Source: Agrococcus jejuensis (GTDB lineage Bacteria > Actinomycetota > Actinomycetes > Actinomycetales > Microbacteriaceae). From it: 64,000 bases of DNA. Below are positions 20,505 to 28,876 of the stretch, in pieces (the first letter of the stretch is position 1; each line of letters begins with the position of its first letter). The position numbers and the translations under genes are program-made. The stretch lies in assembly GCF_900099705.1 (NCBI RefSeq), contig NZ_LT629695.1, positions 310,001-374,000 on the forward strand. The letters run 5' to 3'. Under the pieces are notes generated by a model. That model saw only the letters and a list, made by a program, of their open reading frames with translations, had not been told where the DNA came from and searched no databases.

Positions 20505-21451
20505 GCTGCTCCTTCGATGCGCTCGGCGGCTCGCAGCCGCACGGGGATGGACCTGGGGTTCCTGGCTCGCTCGTCGTCGTCGGCGAGCTCGGCGCCTCGC
20601 AGCAGCAGGCGATACGGGGCCGCATGCTCGGGCAGGGCCGCCGGCACGCCGAGCGGCGTGCGATCGGTCGTGGCCTCGCGCAGCGCCGACTTCACGATGC
20701 GGTCCTCGAGCGACTGGTACGCCATGACGACGATGCGACCGCCGGGCTCGAGCGCGTCGAGCGCGGCGGGGATGGCCCGCTCGAGCACGCCGAGCTCGTC
20801 GTTGACGACGATGCGCAGCGCCTGGAAGACGCGCTTGGCGACGTGGCCGGGCTTGCGCGCCGCCGCGGGCGTCGCACGGTCGAGGATGTCGACGAGCCGC
20901 GAGCTCATGACGATGGGCTCCTGCTGCCGCTCGCGCACGATCGCCTTGGCGTAGCGGCCCGCGAGCCGCTCGTCGCCGTAGCGCTGCATGATGCGGGCGA
21001 GCTCGCGCTCGTCGAGCGTCGCGAGCAGGTCGGCGGCCGTCGGCCCCTCCTGGCCCATGCGCATGTCGAGCGGCGCGTCCTTCGCGTAGGCGAAGCCGCG
21101 GTCGGCGTCGTCGAGCTGCAGGCTCGAGACGCCCAGGTCGAAGAGGATGCCATCGAGCCGATCGACGCCGGCGTCGGCGAGCGACTCCTCGAGCTCGTCG
21201 TACACGTGGCGCACGATGCGCACGCGGTCGCCGAAGCGCGCGAGTCGCTCGCCCGCGAGGCGGATGGCGTCGGGGTCGCGGTCGATGCCGACGAGCGTCA
21301 TGCCGGGGTGGCGCTCGAGCAGCTGCTCGGCGTGGCCGCCCATGCCGAGCGTCGCGTCGGCGACGACGGCGCCGTCGCGCGACGCGGCGGGTGCGAGCAG
21401 CTCGAGGCAGCGCTCGAGCATGACGGGGGTGTGGAGGGAGCTGGCGTCCAT
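20501..21451 (-). CDS. rsmH: 16S rRNA (cytosine-1402 N4) methyltransferase RsmH
   Basis: SAM-dependent methyltransferase modifying C1402 of 16S rRNA. The 316 residues begin with the family opening SLHTPVMLERCLELL and the SAM-binding ADATLGMGGHAEQLL. They continue with GIDRDPDAI, DGILFDLGVSSLQLDDADRG, PLDMRM and KRVFQALRIVVNDELG. ATG at 21451 is chosen because it gives this N-terminus; a second ATG 13 codons upstream is less typical. It is the second gene after mraZ, separated by about 95 bases. Confidence 0.96.
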   Translation of the reverse strand: MDASSLHTPVMLERCLELLAPAASRDGAVVADATLGMGGHAEQLLERHPGMTLVGIDRDPDAIRLAGERLARFGDRVRIVRHVYDELEESLADAGVDRLDGILFDLGVSSLQLDDADRGFAYAKDAPLDMRMGQEGPTAADLLATLDERELARIMQRYGDERLAGRYAKAIVRERQQEPIVMSSRLVDILDRATPAAARKPGHVAKRVFQALRIVVNDELGVLERAIPAALDALEPGGRIVVMAYQSLEDRIVKSALREATTDRTPLGVPAALPEHAAPYRLLLRGAELADDDERARNPRSIPVRLRAAERIEGAA

Positions 21452-21546
21452 GATGTGCGGGGCCTGGTCCGGATCCCGGATCCCCATCCGCGGTCGCGCC
21501 ACCGGGGAAGGTGCAGCGCGGCCTCGGCTGAGGGTCGAGGACTCGG

Positions 21547-21978
21547 TCAGAAGATGCCCGGGATCACCTCCTCCGTGGTGCTCGAGAAGTCGGCCTCCTT
21601 GGCCGCGTAGTAGTCGTTCCAGGCGTCGGTGGCCCAGATCTCCGCGCGGTCGCCGACGCCGATGACGGTGAGGTCGCGCTCGAGGCCCGCGTACTCGCGC
21701 AGCGAGGTCGGGATCGTGATGCGGTGCTGGCTGTCGGGCGACTCGCTCGACGCACCGGAGAGGAAGAGGCGCAGGAAGTCGCGGGCGCCGGCGCTCGTGA
21801 GCGGCGCCTGGCGGATGCGCTCGTGCACCTTCTGGAACTCGACGGCCGAGAAGACGTAGATGCAGCGCTCCTGGCCGCGCGTCAGCACGATCCCCGACTC
21901 GAGGTCCTGGCGGAACTTCGCGGGGAGGATGACGCGGCCCTTGTCGTCGAGCTTGGGGGCGTGGGTGCCGAGGAACAC
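21547..21978 (-). CDS. mraZ: transcriptional regulator MraZ
   Basis: DNA-binding regulator of the division and cell-wall operon, with two SpoVT/AbrB-like half domains. From the GTG at 21978 it is 143 residues, the normal family length: [20 protein letters not shown] in the first half and [15 protein letters not shown] in the second. The frame is open 19 codons further upstream, but the GTG is preceded by a purine-rich GAGAGGGGG and gives the conserved N-terminus. The three GTGGA repeats at 22031–22055 just upstream are the expected MraZ target, so it is probably autoregulated. Confidence 0.94.
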   Translation of the reverse strand: MFLGTHAPKLDDKGRVILPAKFRQDLESGIVLTRGQERCIYVFSAVEFQKVHERIRQAPLTSAGARDFLRLFLSGASSESPDSQHRITIPTSLREYAGLERDLTVIGVGDRAEIWATDAWNDYYAAKEADFSSTTEEVIPGIF

Positions 21979-22030
21979 TGCGCCCCCTCTCCATCCGGCC
22001 AGTGGTTGGGACGTGCGTGCTGCACGTTCC

Positions 22031-22055
22031 TCCACAGTACTCCACTTTCATCCAC
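22031..22055 (-). promoter_or_regulatory. MraZ-box triple repeat upstream of mraZ
   Basis: On the minus strand GTGGA occurs three times with exact 10-bp spacing (complement of TCCAC at 22031, 22041 and 22051), reading GTGGATGAAA, GTGGAGTACT, GTGGAGGAAC. MraZ proteins bind short direct repeats with one-helical-turn spacing in front of mraZ. Position, 53 bases before the mraZ start, and spacing both fit. Confidence 0.75.
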
Positions 22056-22292
22056 GCAGAGCAGAGATTCGCTCGAACTCGACGCAAGTTCCCAGGAATC
22101 GCGTGGTGGAGCGGGGTGGAGGGGTTTCGCGTGTCCGAGCGTACGACGAAGCCCCGAACCTGCCAAGACGGGCTCGGGGCGATGGCGGTGGAGGGTCGTG
22201 GAGGGCCGGGATCCCTGCGGACACGCAGAAGGCCGGCCCCGTGGGGCCGGCCTTCGAAGCTGGTGTGGAGCGGAGTGGAGGCTCCGCGCGCG
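22056..22292. other. non-coding gap with plus-strand GTGGA pairs
   Basis: No convincing gene is seen here. On the plus strand there are three further GTGGA-N5-GTGGA pairs, all with 10-bp spacing: 22106/22116, 22188/22198 and 22265/22275. They have the same word and pitch as the MraZ boxes but the opposite orientation. The stretch also carries the terminator-like hairpin at 22228–22255. Confidence 0.6.
22228..22255 (-). terminator. terminator-like hairpin after the DUF3040 gene
   Basis: GAAGGCCGGCCCC (22228–22240) and its exact reverse complement (22243–22255) form a 13-bp GC-rich stem with a minimal loop, about 40 bases beyond the DUF3040 stop. No T-run follows, as is common in high-GC actinobacteria. 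Confidence 0.7.
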
Positions 22293-22673
22293 CTACTGCT
22301 GCTGGCGCTTGTCCCACTCGTCGCTCAGGCGATCCATGAGCGAGGAGCGCGTGCGCGCCTTCGGCGCGGCGCCGCCCTTGGGGGCGTCGCCCGACTCGGC
22401 CTCGCCCGCCTCGGCGGGACGCGAGGCCGTGAGCGCGAGCATCGCGCCGCCGACCGCGAGACCGAAGCCCGCGACGCCGATGAGGGCGAACTGCACGACG
22501 ACGCCGATCACCACGACGGCGAGGCCGGCCGCGACGAGCGCGATGCCGAGCGCGACGCGCGTGTAGTTCACGGTGCGAGGGCCCGAGGACGTCGACACGA
22601 TGTCGGCCTCGTGCTTGTAGAGGTTGCGCTCCATCTCGTCGAGAAGGCGCTGCTCCTGCTCGCTCAGCGGCAT
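22293..22673 (-). CDS. DUF3040 membrane protein
   Basis: A 126-residue protein of the actinobacterial DUF3040 family. It opens with the family signature MPLSEQEQRLLDEMERNLY, followed by two adjacent hydrophobic segments (about 40–85) and a charged C-terminal tail ending in DEWDKRQQQ. The function is unknown; the gene is typically found beside mraZ. A TACACT-type -10 on the minus strand (complement of 22719–22724) lies about 46 bases upstream of the ATG. Confidence 0.88.
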   Translation of the reverse strand: MPLSEQEQRLLDEMERNLYKHEADIVSTSSGPRTVNYTRVALGIALVAAGLAVVVIGVVVQFALIGVAGFGLAVGGAMLALTASRPAEAGEAESGDAPKGGAAPKARTRSSLMDRLSDEWDKRQQQ

Positions 22674-22747
22674 GTCATCCCCCAGGGCTCCCGGGATGTC
22701 GGTGTTCCCGGACGTGTCAGTGTACGCCCTGGGACTGTCACTAGGCT

Positions 22748-23872
22748 ATGGATGTGTCGCCCGGCTCCCGCTTCTCCACGGCGGTCGACGACCGCATCCG
22801 CGAGTTCCTCGTCGAGCGGCGCTCGGCCGCTGCAGCGATCTCCGCGGATCTCTCCCCCATCTTCGACGCGGTCGAGGCGCTCACGACGGGCGGCAAGCGC
22901 ATGCGCGCCGGCTTCCTGCACTGGGGATGGCACGCCGTGGCCGCCGCGCGGCCCGAGGCGAGCCACACGACCGGCAGCCCCTCGGACCCCGAGTGGGAGG
23001 CCATCGTGTCGATGGCCGCGGCCGTCGAGGTGTTCCACGCCGCAGCCCTCGTGCACGACGACGTCATGGACTCCTCCGACACGCGCCGCGGCGCCCCGAG
23101 CGTGCACCGCAGGCTCGAGGGCGTGCACCGCGACGCCGAGTGGCGCGGCCGCGCAGACGCCTTCGGGGTCAACGGCGCGATCCTCGTCGGCGACCTGCTG
23201 CTGGGCTGGGCCGACGACCTCGCGCGCGCCGGGGCCGGCGCGCTGCCCGCCGACCGTCGCGACGCCGCGATGCAGGTGTTCTCGACGATGCGCGAGGAGG
23301 TCGGCTACGGCCAGTTCCTCGACGTGCTCGAGGAGGCGGCGTGGGTGCGGCAGGAGCCGCAGAGCCTGCTGCAGCGCGCGCACACCGTCGCGGTCTACAA
23401 GTCGGCGCGGTACTCGGTCGAGGCCCCGCTGCTGCTCGGCGCGACGATGGCGGCCGGCAGCGCGCAGCAGCTCGAGGCGCTGAGCGGCTACGGCGTGCCC
23501 GTCGGCACCGCCTTCCAGATGCGCGACGACATCCTCGGCGTCTTCGGCGACCCCGCCGTCACGGGCAAGCCCGCAGGCGACGACCTGCGCGAGGGCAAGC
23601 GCACCGTGCTCGTCGAGCTCGCGCGCCGCGAGATGGCGCCGGGTCCGCGCACGACGCTCGACGAGCTGCTGGGCGATCCCGACCTCGAGGCAGCGCAGAT
23701 CCAGATGCTGCAGCGCACCATCGCCGAGGCGGGCGCGCTCGAGCGACTCGAGGGCATGATCGACCGCGCCGTCGGCGGCGCGCTCGAGGCCCTGCGCGAC
23801 GCGGAGCTCTCGCGCGGCGCCGTGCTCGAGCTCGAGCGCCTCGCCGCCGCAGCCGCGAACCGCGACCGCTGA
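22748..23872 (+). CDS. polyprenyl diphosphate synthase (trans-type)
   Basis: Isoprenoid chain-elongating enzyme condensing isopentenyl diphosphate with an allylic diphosphate; products may feed quinones or carotenoids. The 374 residues have the first aspartate-rich motif VHDDVMDSSD, the GGKRMRAG substrate-binding stretch, and the second motif FQMRDDILGVFGD. Chain length cannot be predicted with certainty. The listed start is ATG 22748, but TAGGCT at 22742–22747 looks like a -10 element. It would place the transcript start near the GTG at 22754, so a leaderless start two codons later is quite possible. Confidence 0.92.
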   Translation: MDVSPGSRFSTAVDDRIREFLVERRSAAAAISADLSPIFDAVEALTTGGKRMRAGFLHWGWHAVAAARPEASHTTGSPSDPEWEAIVSMAAAVEVFHAAALVHDDVMDSSDTRRGAPSVHRRLEGVHRDAEWRGRADAFGVNGAILVGDLLLGWADDLARAGAGALPADRRDAAMQVFSTMREEVGYGQFLDVLEEAAWVRQEPQSLLQRAHTVAVYKSARYSVEAPLLLGATMAAGSAQQLEALSGYGVPVGTAFQMRDDILGVFGDPAVTGKPAGDDLREGKRTVLVELARREMAPGPRTTLDELLGDPDLEAAQIQMLQRTIAEAGALERLEGMIDRAVGGALEALRDAELSRGAVLELERLAAAAANRDR

Positions 23873-23886
23873 CGCGGTCGCCGGAG

Positions 23887-24924
23887 CTATTCCGCGAGAA
23901 CTGGCAACAGGCCAGTGCTCACAATCTCTTTGCCCAGTCGATTTACCCCGTCGACCACGCCTGACTCAACGTTGTAATGAAGCAGTGCCATCTGCGCAGC
24001 ATCCGCAAAGGCTTCGGCTTCAGCAGGGTAGATACCCGACGTCATGAAGATTGGTGCGCGGCCGTCGACAAGTGCGACGCCAGCTAGTTCGCGAATCTCT
24101 GCAATTCCAACCGCACCCACGTAGTGCTTGACCTGCGCGATGTGGCTGGGCGAGTCGACATCAATCCCACCGTCGCCCGAGAACGCTGTTGTGCGAGCCT
24201 CCGGCAGGCCCATGTGGATCAACCAATCGCGGCACCAGTACTCGGCACCGACTGCTGAAGCGCCGTAAGGGCACACGGCGGGCGCGGGGTGGAGACGTTG
24301 CCACGATGCAAGGGACTCACTCGCGAGAGCGAGCGTTGCAAGGAGTTCCAGGCGCCGACGCTCGGCCGACAAGCATTCGGTTGCGCTCTGGAGCGCGATC
24401 GCGTCGAGCTCATCCGAAGTCCAGGGGGCATGGACGTCGTATGTCCACAGCGCCGTGGTCTGTTCATTGAGGTGGCCTCGGTACACAGCCACGAAGTTGT
24501 CGGCCAGATGCTGCCACGTCGGGAAACGATGAATCGTTCCGTCGTCGAGACGCAGATCCCACTGCTGGTGGTGCGGTCGAGCGGACGAGAAAACTACTCG
24601 CCCTGCTCGCGCCAGGAGTTCGGCGACCGCTGGGGGGATCCCTTGTCCACCATGCGAGGGCCATCTGCGCACGAGCGCTCCGACGAGTCTTTCAAAATAG
24701 TCGACCGCGAACTTTGGCGTCATATCCGTGACGCCGGCTAGCTCCAGCAACTCGGCTAGTCGCGCGGAAACCTGAGAATCGACTTCCTTGCTGGCCTCAG
24801 CGGCGCGAGACATTGGCCATCCATCGCCGTCAGCCAGACCCAAACGACCGCGCAGTTCAGATATCCGGCGCGCTCGTTCACTCAGCGGGGCGGTCGATGC
24901 ATCATCGTCACTGGCAGCGTTCAT
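23887..24924 (-). CDS. Mrr-like restriction endonuclease domain protein
   Basis: A 345-residue protein whose C-terminal third has the Mrr-type PD-(D/E)xK nuclease core: FSGDGGIDVDSPSHIAQVKHY, with D255, Q264 and K266 as the expected catalytic set. The N-terminal two thirds are not recognised and may sense the target. Mrr enzymes cleave modified DNA. By hand count two 60-base lines inside the gene have 55% and 60% GC, against about 70% next door, and codon use is visibly different, pointing to acquisition by transfer. No methyltransferase partner is adjacent. ATG at 24924 is preferred; the frame is open further upstream but with host-like codon bias. Confidence 0.78.
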   Translation of the reverse strand: MNAASDDDASTAPLSERARRISELRGRLGLADGDGWPMSRAAEASKEVDSQVSARLAELLELAGVTDMTPKFAVDYFERLVGALVRRWPSHGGQGIPPAVAELLARAGRVVFSSARPHHQQWDLRLDDGTIHRFPTWQHLADNFVAVYRGHLNEQTTALWTYDVHAPWTSDELDAIALQSATECLSAERRRLELLATLALASESLASWQRLHPAPAVCPYGASAVGAEYWCRDWLIHMGLPEARTTAFSGDGGIDVDSPSHIAQVKHYVGAVGIAEIRELAGVALVDGRAPIFMTSGIYPAEAEAFADAAQMALLHYNVESGVVDGVNRLGKEIVSTGLLPVLAE

Positions 24925-24971
24925 AGCGTCGACGATGCACGCCGCCGCTGCGCGACTGCTGGACGGGCTCG

Positions 24972-25298
24972 CTAGCCGAGCGCCTGCGCGACGCGACGCA
25001 CCTCGGCCTTGCGGCCCGCGCGCAGCGCCTCGATGGGGCTCGTGCCGAGCGACGGCTCGGACTCGAGCAGCCATGCGACGGCCTCGTCGTCGTCGAAGCC
25101 GAGGTCGCCGAGCAGCATGACCGTGCCCTTCAGCTCGCCCATGGGCGCGTCGTCGACGAGGAAGACCTCGGGCACGACGAGCACGCCGTCGCGGCGCGTC
25201 GCCGGGAGGGCGCGCTCCTCGACGAGGCGGCGGATGCGAGAGGGGCCGAGCCCCATGCGGTCGACGAGGTCGGGGATCGTGAGCCAGGCGGTGTCCAC
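24972..25298 (-). CDS. Rv2175c-like DNA-binding protein
   Basis: A 108-residue protein resembling Mycobacterium Rv2175c: an N-terminal winged helix-turn-helix (AWLTIPDLVDRMGLGPSRIRRLVEERALPATRRDG) and a C-terminal helical domain (GFDDDEAVAWLLESEPSLGTSPIEALRAGRKAEVRRVAQAL). In M. tuberculosis the homologue is a substrate of the kinase PknL encoded next to it. The same divergent pairing occurs here with the kinase gene at 25433, supporting the assignment. Start GTG at 25298. Confidence 0.82.
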   Translation of the reverse strand: MDTAWLTIPDLVDRMGLGPSRIRRLVEERALPATRRDGVLVVPEVFLVDDAPMGELKGTVMLLGDLGFDDDEAVAWLLESEPSLGTSPIEALRAGRKAEVRRVAQALG

Positions 25299-25310
25299 GC
25301 CTCCAGTCTG

Positions 25311-25419
25311 CCGTGTCGCCGACGTGCCCGCACGACGCAGCGCCGAGCAGCCGCCCGTGGTCGCGACGAGAGTCTCCCGTGTCACCCGCGTGCCCGCACG
25401 ACGCAGCGCCCCGCAGCCT
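25311..25419. repeat. imperfect direct repeat in the Rv2175c/pknL divergent region
   Basis: Two copies of about 42 bases, 25311–25352 and 25378–25419, lie 67 bases apart. A 21-base core is identical in both (from GTGCCCGCACG to CGCC). They fill the space between the divergent starts and the second copy runs into the -10 element of the kinase gene, so they may be regulator sites. Confidence 0.6.
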
Positions 25420-25420
25420 C

Positions 25421-25426
25421 TACGAT
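25421..25426 (+). promoter_or_regulatory. -10 element for a leaderless kinase transcript
   Basis: TACGAT ends six bases before the GTG at 25433, the spacing expected if transcription starts at the first base of the start codon. No Shine–Dalgarno sequence is present before that GTG, consistent with leaderless translation. Confidence 0.55.
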
Positions 25427-25432
25427 CCTGAC

Positions 25433-27385
25433 GTGCCTGCGACCCATGACGACCCCCTCTCCGGGCGTCTCGTCGACGGCAGGTACCAGGTGGGCGATCG
25501 CATCGCCCGCGGCGGCATGGCCACCGTGTACGTCGCGACCGACCTGCGACTCGACCGGCGGATCGCGCTCAAGGTCATGCATCCGCACCTCGCCGACGAC
25601 GACCAGTTCCGCGAGCGCTTCATCCAGGAGGCGCGCCAGGCCGCCCGTCTCGCGCACCCCAACGTCGTCAACGTGCTCGACCAGGGCGAGGAGCCCGGGC
25701 TCGCGTACCTCGCGATGGAGCACATCCCCTCGATCACGCTGCGCGACCTGCTGCTCGAGCGCGGCCGCATCCGTCCCGCGCAGGCGCTGCAGGTGCTCGA
25801 GGCCGTGCTCGCGGGCCTCTCGTCGGCGCACCGCGCGGGCATCGTGCACCGCGACATCAAGCCCGAGAACGTGCTGCTCGCGCACGACGGGCGCATCAAG
25901 ATCGCCGACTTCGGCCTCGCGCGCGCCGCGACCGCCAACACGGCGACGGGCAAGGCGCTGCTCGGCACGATCGCGTACCTCTCCCCCGAGCTCGTGACGC
26001 GCGGCATCGCCGACGCGCGCAGCGACATCTACGCCGTCGGCATCATGCTGTTCGAGATGCTCACGGGCAAGCAGCCCTACACGGGCGAGCAGCCGCTGCA
26101 GATCGCGTACCAGCACGCGCACGAGCAGGTGCCGTCGCCGTCGAGCCTCGAGCCGTCGATCCCCCACGAGCTCGACCTGCTCGTGCACTGGGCGACGCAC
26201 AAGGACCCCAACCTGCGCCCCGCGGATGCGGGCGAGATGCTCGACGAGGTCGTGCGCATCCGCGCGGGCGAGCGGTCGACGACGAGCGCGCACACGCGCA
26301 TGCTGCCGGTCGCGACCGCCTCCGACGCCGAGACCACGGTCGTCGAGGCGCAGCGCCCTGCCCCGCGCCGCGGCGGCATCGCGACGGGCGACCTGCCAGC
26401 GCTCGACACCGGCGACGTGCCGCCCGCCGCGCGGGCGCTGCAGCGCAAGGCGCAGGCGCGCCGCCGCCGCGGGTTCGTGCTGCTCGTGCTCGTCGTCGTG
26501 CTCGCGCTCGTCGCCGCCGGCGTCGGCTGGTGGCTCAACGCCGGCCCCGGCGGCGAGACGACCGTGCCCGACATCGCGCAGGGCACGAGCGAGGTGGATG
26601 CGCGCGCCGCGCTCGAGGAGGTCGGGCTCGTCGGCGCCGAGCAGACGGAGGGCGAGTACGCCGCCGACGTGGTCGCCGGCACCCTCATCCGCACGGACCC
26701 CGCGCCCGGCGAGACGCTGCGCCGCGGCGAGGCCGTGACGCTCGTGCTGTCGCTCGGCATTGAGATGCTGCCCGCGCCGGAGCTGTCTGGCACGCCGAGC
26801 GCCGCCGTCGAGGCGGCGCTCGTCTCCGCCGGGTTCGCGTACTCGGGGTCGCTGCCCGTGTTCGACGACACGACGCCGTCGGGCTCCGTCGTCACCCTCT
26901 GGGTCGACGACGGCCAGGGCACGGCCGTCGCGTCGCAGGCCGAGTGGCCGCGCGGGCTCGCGATGCTCGCGATCGTGTCGCGCGGCCCGCAGCCGACGCT
27001 CGTCGGCCTCGACCAGGCGAGCGCCCAGACGGTGCTGCAGTCGGTCGGCCTCACGCTCGGCGCCGTGACGCCCGAGGCGAGCCGCGACGTGCCGGAGGGC
27101 CAGGTCATCCGCGCCGAGTATCCCGAGGGCACGCAGCCCGACTCGGGTGCCGCGGTCGCGATCGTCGTGTCGAGCGGGCCGCCGCAGGTGCAGATCCCCG
27201 CCGACATCCTGTCGATGAGCATCCCCAACGCCGTCGCGGCGCTGCAGGCGCTGAGCTTCCAGGTCGTGCTGGACTCGAACGTGCCAGAGGCGCTGCAGCC
27301 GATCGTGCAGCCCAACGCCGTGAGCCCCGAGCCCGGATCGTCGGCCGACGAGGGCTCGACCGTCACGCTCACCGCACAGTACTGA
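25433..27385 (+). CDS. PknL-like Ser/Thr protein kinase with PASTA repeats
   Basis: Membrane Ser/Thr kinase expected to sense wall fragments or lipid II and phosphorylate division and metabolic proteins. The 650 residues have an N-terminal kinase domain (about 18–275; glycine loop IARGGMATVY, K47, HRDIKPEN at 139–145, DFG at 159–161) and a juxtamembrane linker with repeated TGD/Thr. One membrane span (about 347–368) leads to four external PASTA-type units (from about 376, with ETTVPDIAQG opening the first). The second PASTA unit is divergent. GTG 25433 is the start suggested by the -10 element at 25421–25426. Divergent from the Rv2175c-like gene, as pknL is in M. tuberculosis. Confidence 0.93.
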   Translation: MPATHDDPLSGRLVDGRYQVGDRIARGGMATVYVATDLRLDRRIALKVMHPHLADDDQFRERFIQEARQAARLAHPNVVNVLDQGEEPGLAYLAMEHIPSITLRDLLLERGRIRPAQALQVLEAVLAGLSSAHRAGIVHRDIKPENVLLAHDGRIKIADFGLARAATANTATGKALLGTIAYLSPELVTRGIADARSDIYAVGIMLFEMLTGKQPYTGEQPLQIAYQHAHEQVPSPSSLEPSIPHELDLLVHWATHKDPNLRPADAGEMLDEVVRIRAGERSTTSAHTRMLPVATASDAETTVVEAQRPAPRRGGIATGDLPALDTGDVPPAARALQRKAQARRRRGFVLLVLVVVLALVAAGVGWWLNAGPGGETTVPDIAQGTSEVDARAALEEVGLVGAEQTEGEYAADVVAGTLIRTDPAPGETLRRGEAVTLVLSLGIEMLPAPELSGTPSAAVEAALVSAGFAYSGSLPVFDDTTPSGSVVTLWVDDGQGTAVASQAEWPRGLAMLAIVSRGPQPTLVGLDQASAQTVLQSVGLTLGAVTPEASRDVPEGQVIRAEYPEGTQPDSGAAVAIVVSSGPPQVQIPADILSMSIPNAVAALQALSFQVVLDSNVPEALQPIVQPNAVSPEPGSSADEGSTVTLTAQY

Positions 27386-27408
27386 TCCCGCGGGCACGCT
27401 CCGCGGAT

Positions 27409-27446
27409 GCACGAAGGGCCGGTCCTCGCGGACCGGCCCTTCGTGC
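27409..27446. terminator. bidirectional terminator hairpin
   Basis: A perfect 17-bp stem (27409–27425 with 27430–27446) around the loop TCGC lies between the convergent kinase and DAHP synthase genes, 23 and 16 bases from their stop codons. It can serve both strands. Confidence 0.88.
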
Positions 27447-27462
27447 ATGCGAGACGGATGGA

Positions 27463-28827
27463 TCAGGAGATCGCGCGCAGCTCCTCGGCCACGAGGAACG
27501 CGAGCTCGAGCGACTGCATGTGGTTGAGGCGCGGGTCGCACAGCGACTCGTAGCGGCTCTCGAGGTCGGCCTCGTCGATGCGCTCCGAGCCACCGAGGCA
27601 CTCGGTGACGTCGTCGCCCGTGAGCTCCACGTGCAGGCCGCCCGGGAACGTGCCGGCGGCGCGGTGCGACTCGAAGAAGCCGCGCACCTCGTCGACGACG
27701 TCGTCGAAGCGCCGCGACTTGTAGCCGTTGGCCGTCGTCATGCCGTTGCCGTGCATGGGGTCGGTGACCCACACGGGCGTCGACTCGAGCGACTTCGACG
27801 CCTCGAGCAGCGCGGGCAGCGCATCGCGGATCTTGCCTGCACCCATGCGGGTGATGAAGGTCAGGCGGCCCGGCTCGCGCTCGGGGTCGAGGCGGTCGAC
27901 GAGACGCTCCATGTCGTCGGCCGTCGTCGACGGGCCGAGCTTGACGCCGATCGGGTTGCGGACGCGCGAGAAGAAGTCGACGTGCGCGCCATCGATCTCG
28001 CGCGTGCGCTCGCCGATCCACTGGAAGTGGCTCGACGTGTCGTACGCGAGGCCCGTGCGCGAGTCGACGCGCGTCATCGGCCGCTCGTAGTCGAGCAGCA
28101 GACCCTCGTGGCCCGTGTAGAACTCGACGGCGCGCAGCTCGTCGAAGTTCGCACCCGCGGCCTCCATGAAGCGGATGGCGCGATCGATCTCGCCCGCGAG
28201 CGCCTCGTAGCGCGCGTTCGCCGGGTTCTTCGCGAAGCCCTTGTTCCACGAGTGCACCTCGCGCAGGTCGGCGAAGCCACCCTGCGTGAAGGCGCGCACG
28301 AGGTTCAGCGTCGAGGCGGCCATGTGGTAGCCGCGCAGGATGCGCTGCGGGTCGGCCGCACGCGACTCCTCGGTGAACGGGTAGCCGTTCACGATGTCGC
28401 CGCGGTACGCGGGCAGCGTCACGCCCTCGCGCGTCTCGAAGTCGCTCGAGCGGGGCTTGGCGAACTGGCCCGCCATGCGGCCCATCTTCACGACGGGCAT
28501 CGCGGCGCCGTACGTGAGCACGACCGACATCTGCAGGATCGTCTTGACGCGATTGCGGATCTGGTCGGCCGTCGCGCCCGCGAAGGTCTCGGCGCAGTCG
28601 CCGCCCTGCAGCACGAACGCGTTGCCCGTCGCGGCCGCCGCGAGGCGGTCGCGCAGCATGTCGACCTCGCCGGCGAAGACGAGCGGCGGCAGCGTCGCGA
28701 GCTCCGCGCGCACCGCGTCGATGGCATCCGCATCCGGCCACGCGGGCTGCTGCTTGATGGGCAGCGAGCGATACGCGTCGAGCCCGGCGACGAGGGTGGG
28801 ATCGGGGCTGATGGCTGCGGTGGTCAC
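27463..28827 (-). CDS. class II 3-deoxy-7-phosphoheptulonate synthase
   Basis: First enzyme of the shikimate pathway, condensing phosphoenolpyruvate with erythrose 4-phosphate to DAHP. The 454 residues are typical of the plant/actinobacterial class II type: FVLQGGDCAETFAG, KMGRMAGQFAKPRSS, LPAYRGDIVNGYPF, GHEGLLLDYERPMTR, the NPIGVKLGPS block, WVTDPMHGNGMTT and the C-terminal DPRLNHMQSLELAFL. Metal-binding Cys and His residues are in place (GGDC, DPMHGN). GTG at 28827. In M. tuberculosis the homologue AroG is feedback-regulated and partners with chorismate mutase; no mutase is seen here. Confidence 0.96.
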   Translation of the reverse strand: MTTAAISPDPTLVAGLDAYRSLPIKQQPAWPDADAIDAVRAELATLPPLVFAGEVDMLRDRLAAAATGNAFVLQGGDCAETFAGATADQIRNRVKTILQMSVVLTYGAAMPVVKMGRMAGQFAKPRSSDFETREGVTLPAYRGDIVNGYPFTEESRAADPQRILRGYHMAASTLNLVRAFTQGGFADLREVHSWNKGFAKNPANARYEALAGEIDRAIRFMEAAGANFDELRAVEFYTGHEGLLLDYERPMTRVDSRTGLAYDTSSHFQWIGERTREIDGAHVDFFSRVRNPIGVKLGPSTTADDMERLVDRLDPEREPGRLTFITRMGAGKIRDALPALLEASKSLESTPVWVTDPMHGNGMTTANGYKSRRFDDVVDEVRGFFESHRAAGTFPGGLHVELTGDDVTECLGGSERIDEADLESRYESLCDPRLNHMQSLELAFLVAEELRAIS

Positions 28828-28876
28828 GAGGGTCGAGTCTACGCGCGCGCAGGTGCCGCGTGACGACCGTGCCGGG

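Noticed and set aside
22048..22317. 89-codon minus-strand ORF between mraZ and the DUF3040 gene
   Set aside because: Overlaps the DUF3040 gene and a terminator hairpin; Pro/Arg-rich product without family features and no ribosome site.
24189..24741. Plus-strand ORFs inside the Mrr-like gene
   Set aside because: Short, mutually overlapping, without start signals, and opposite a gene with recognisable catalytic residues.
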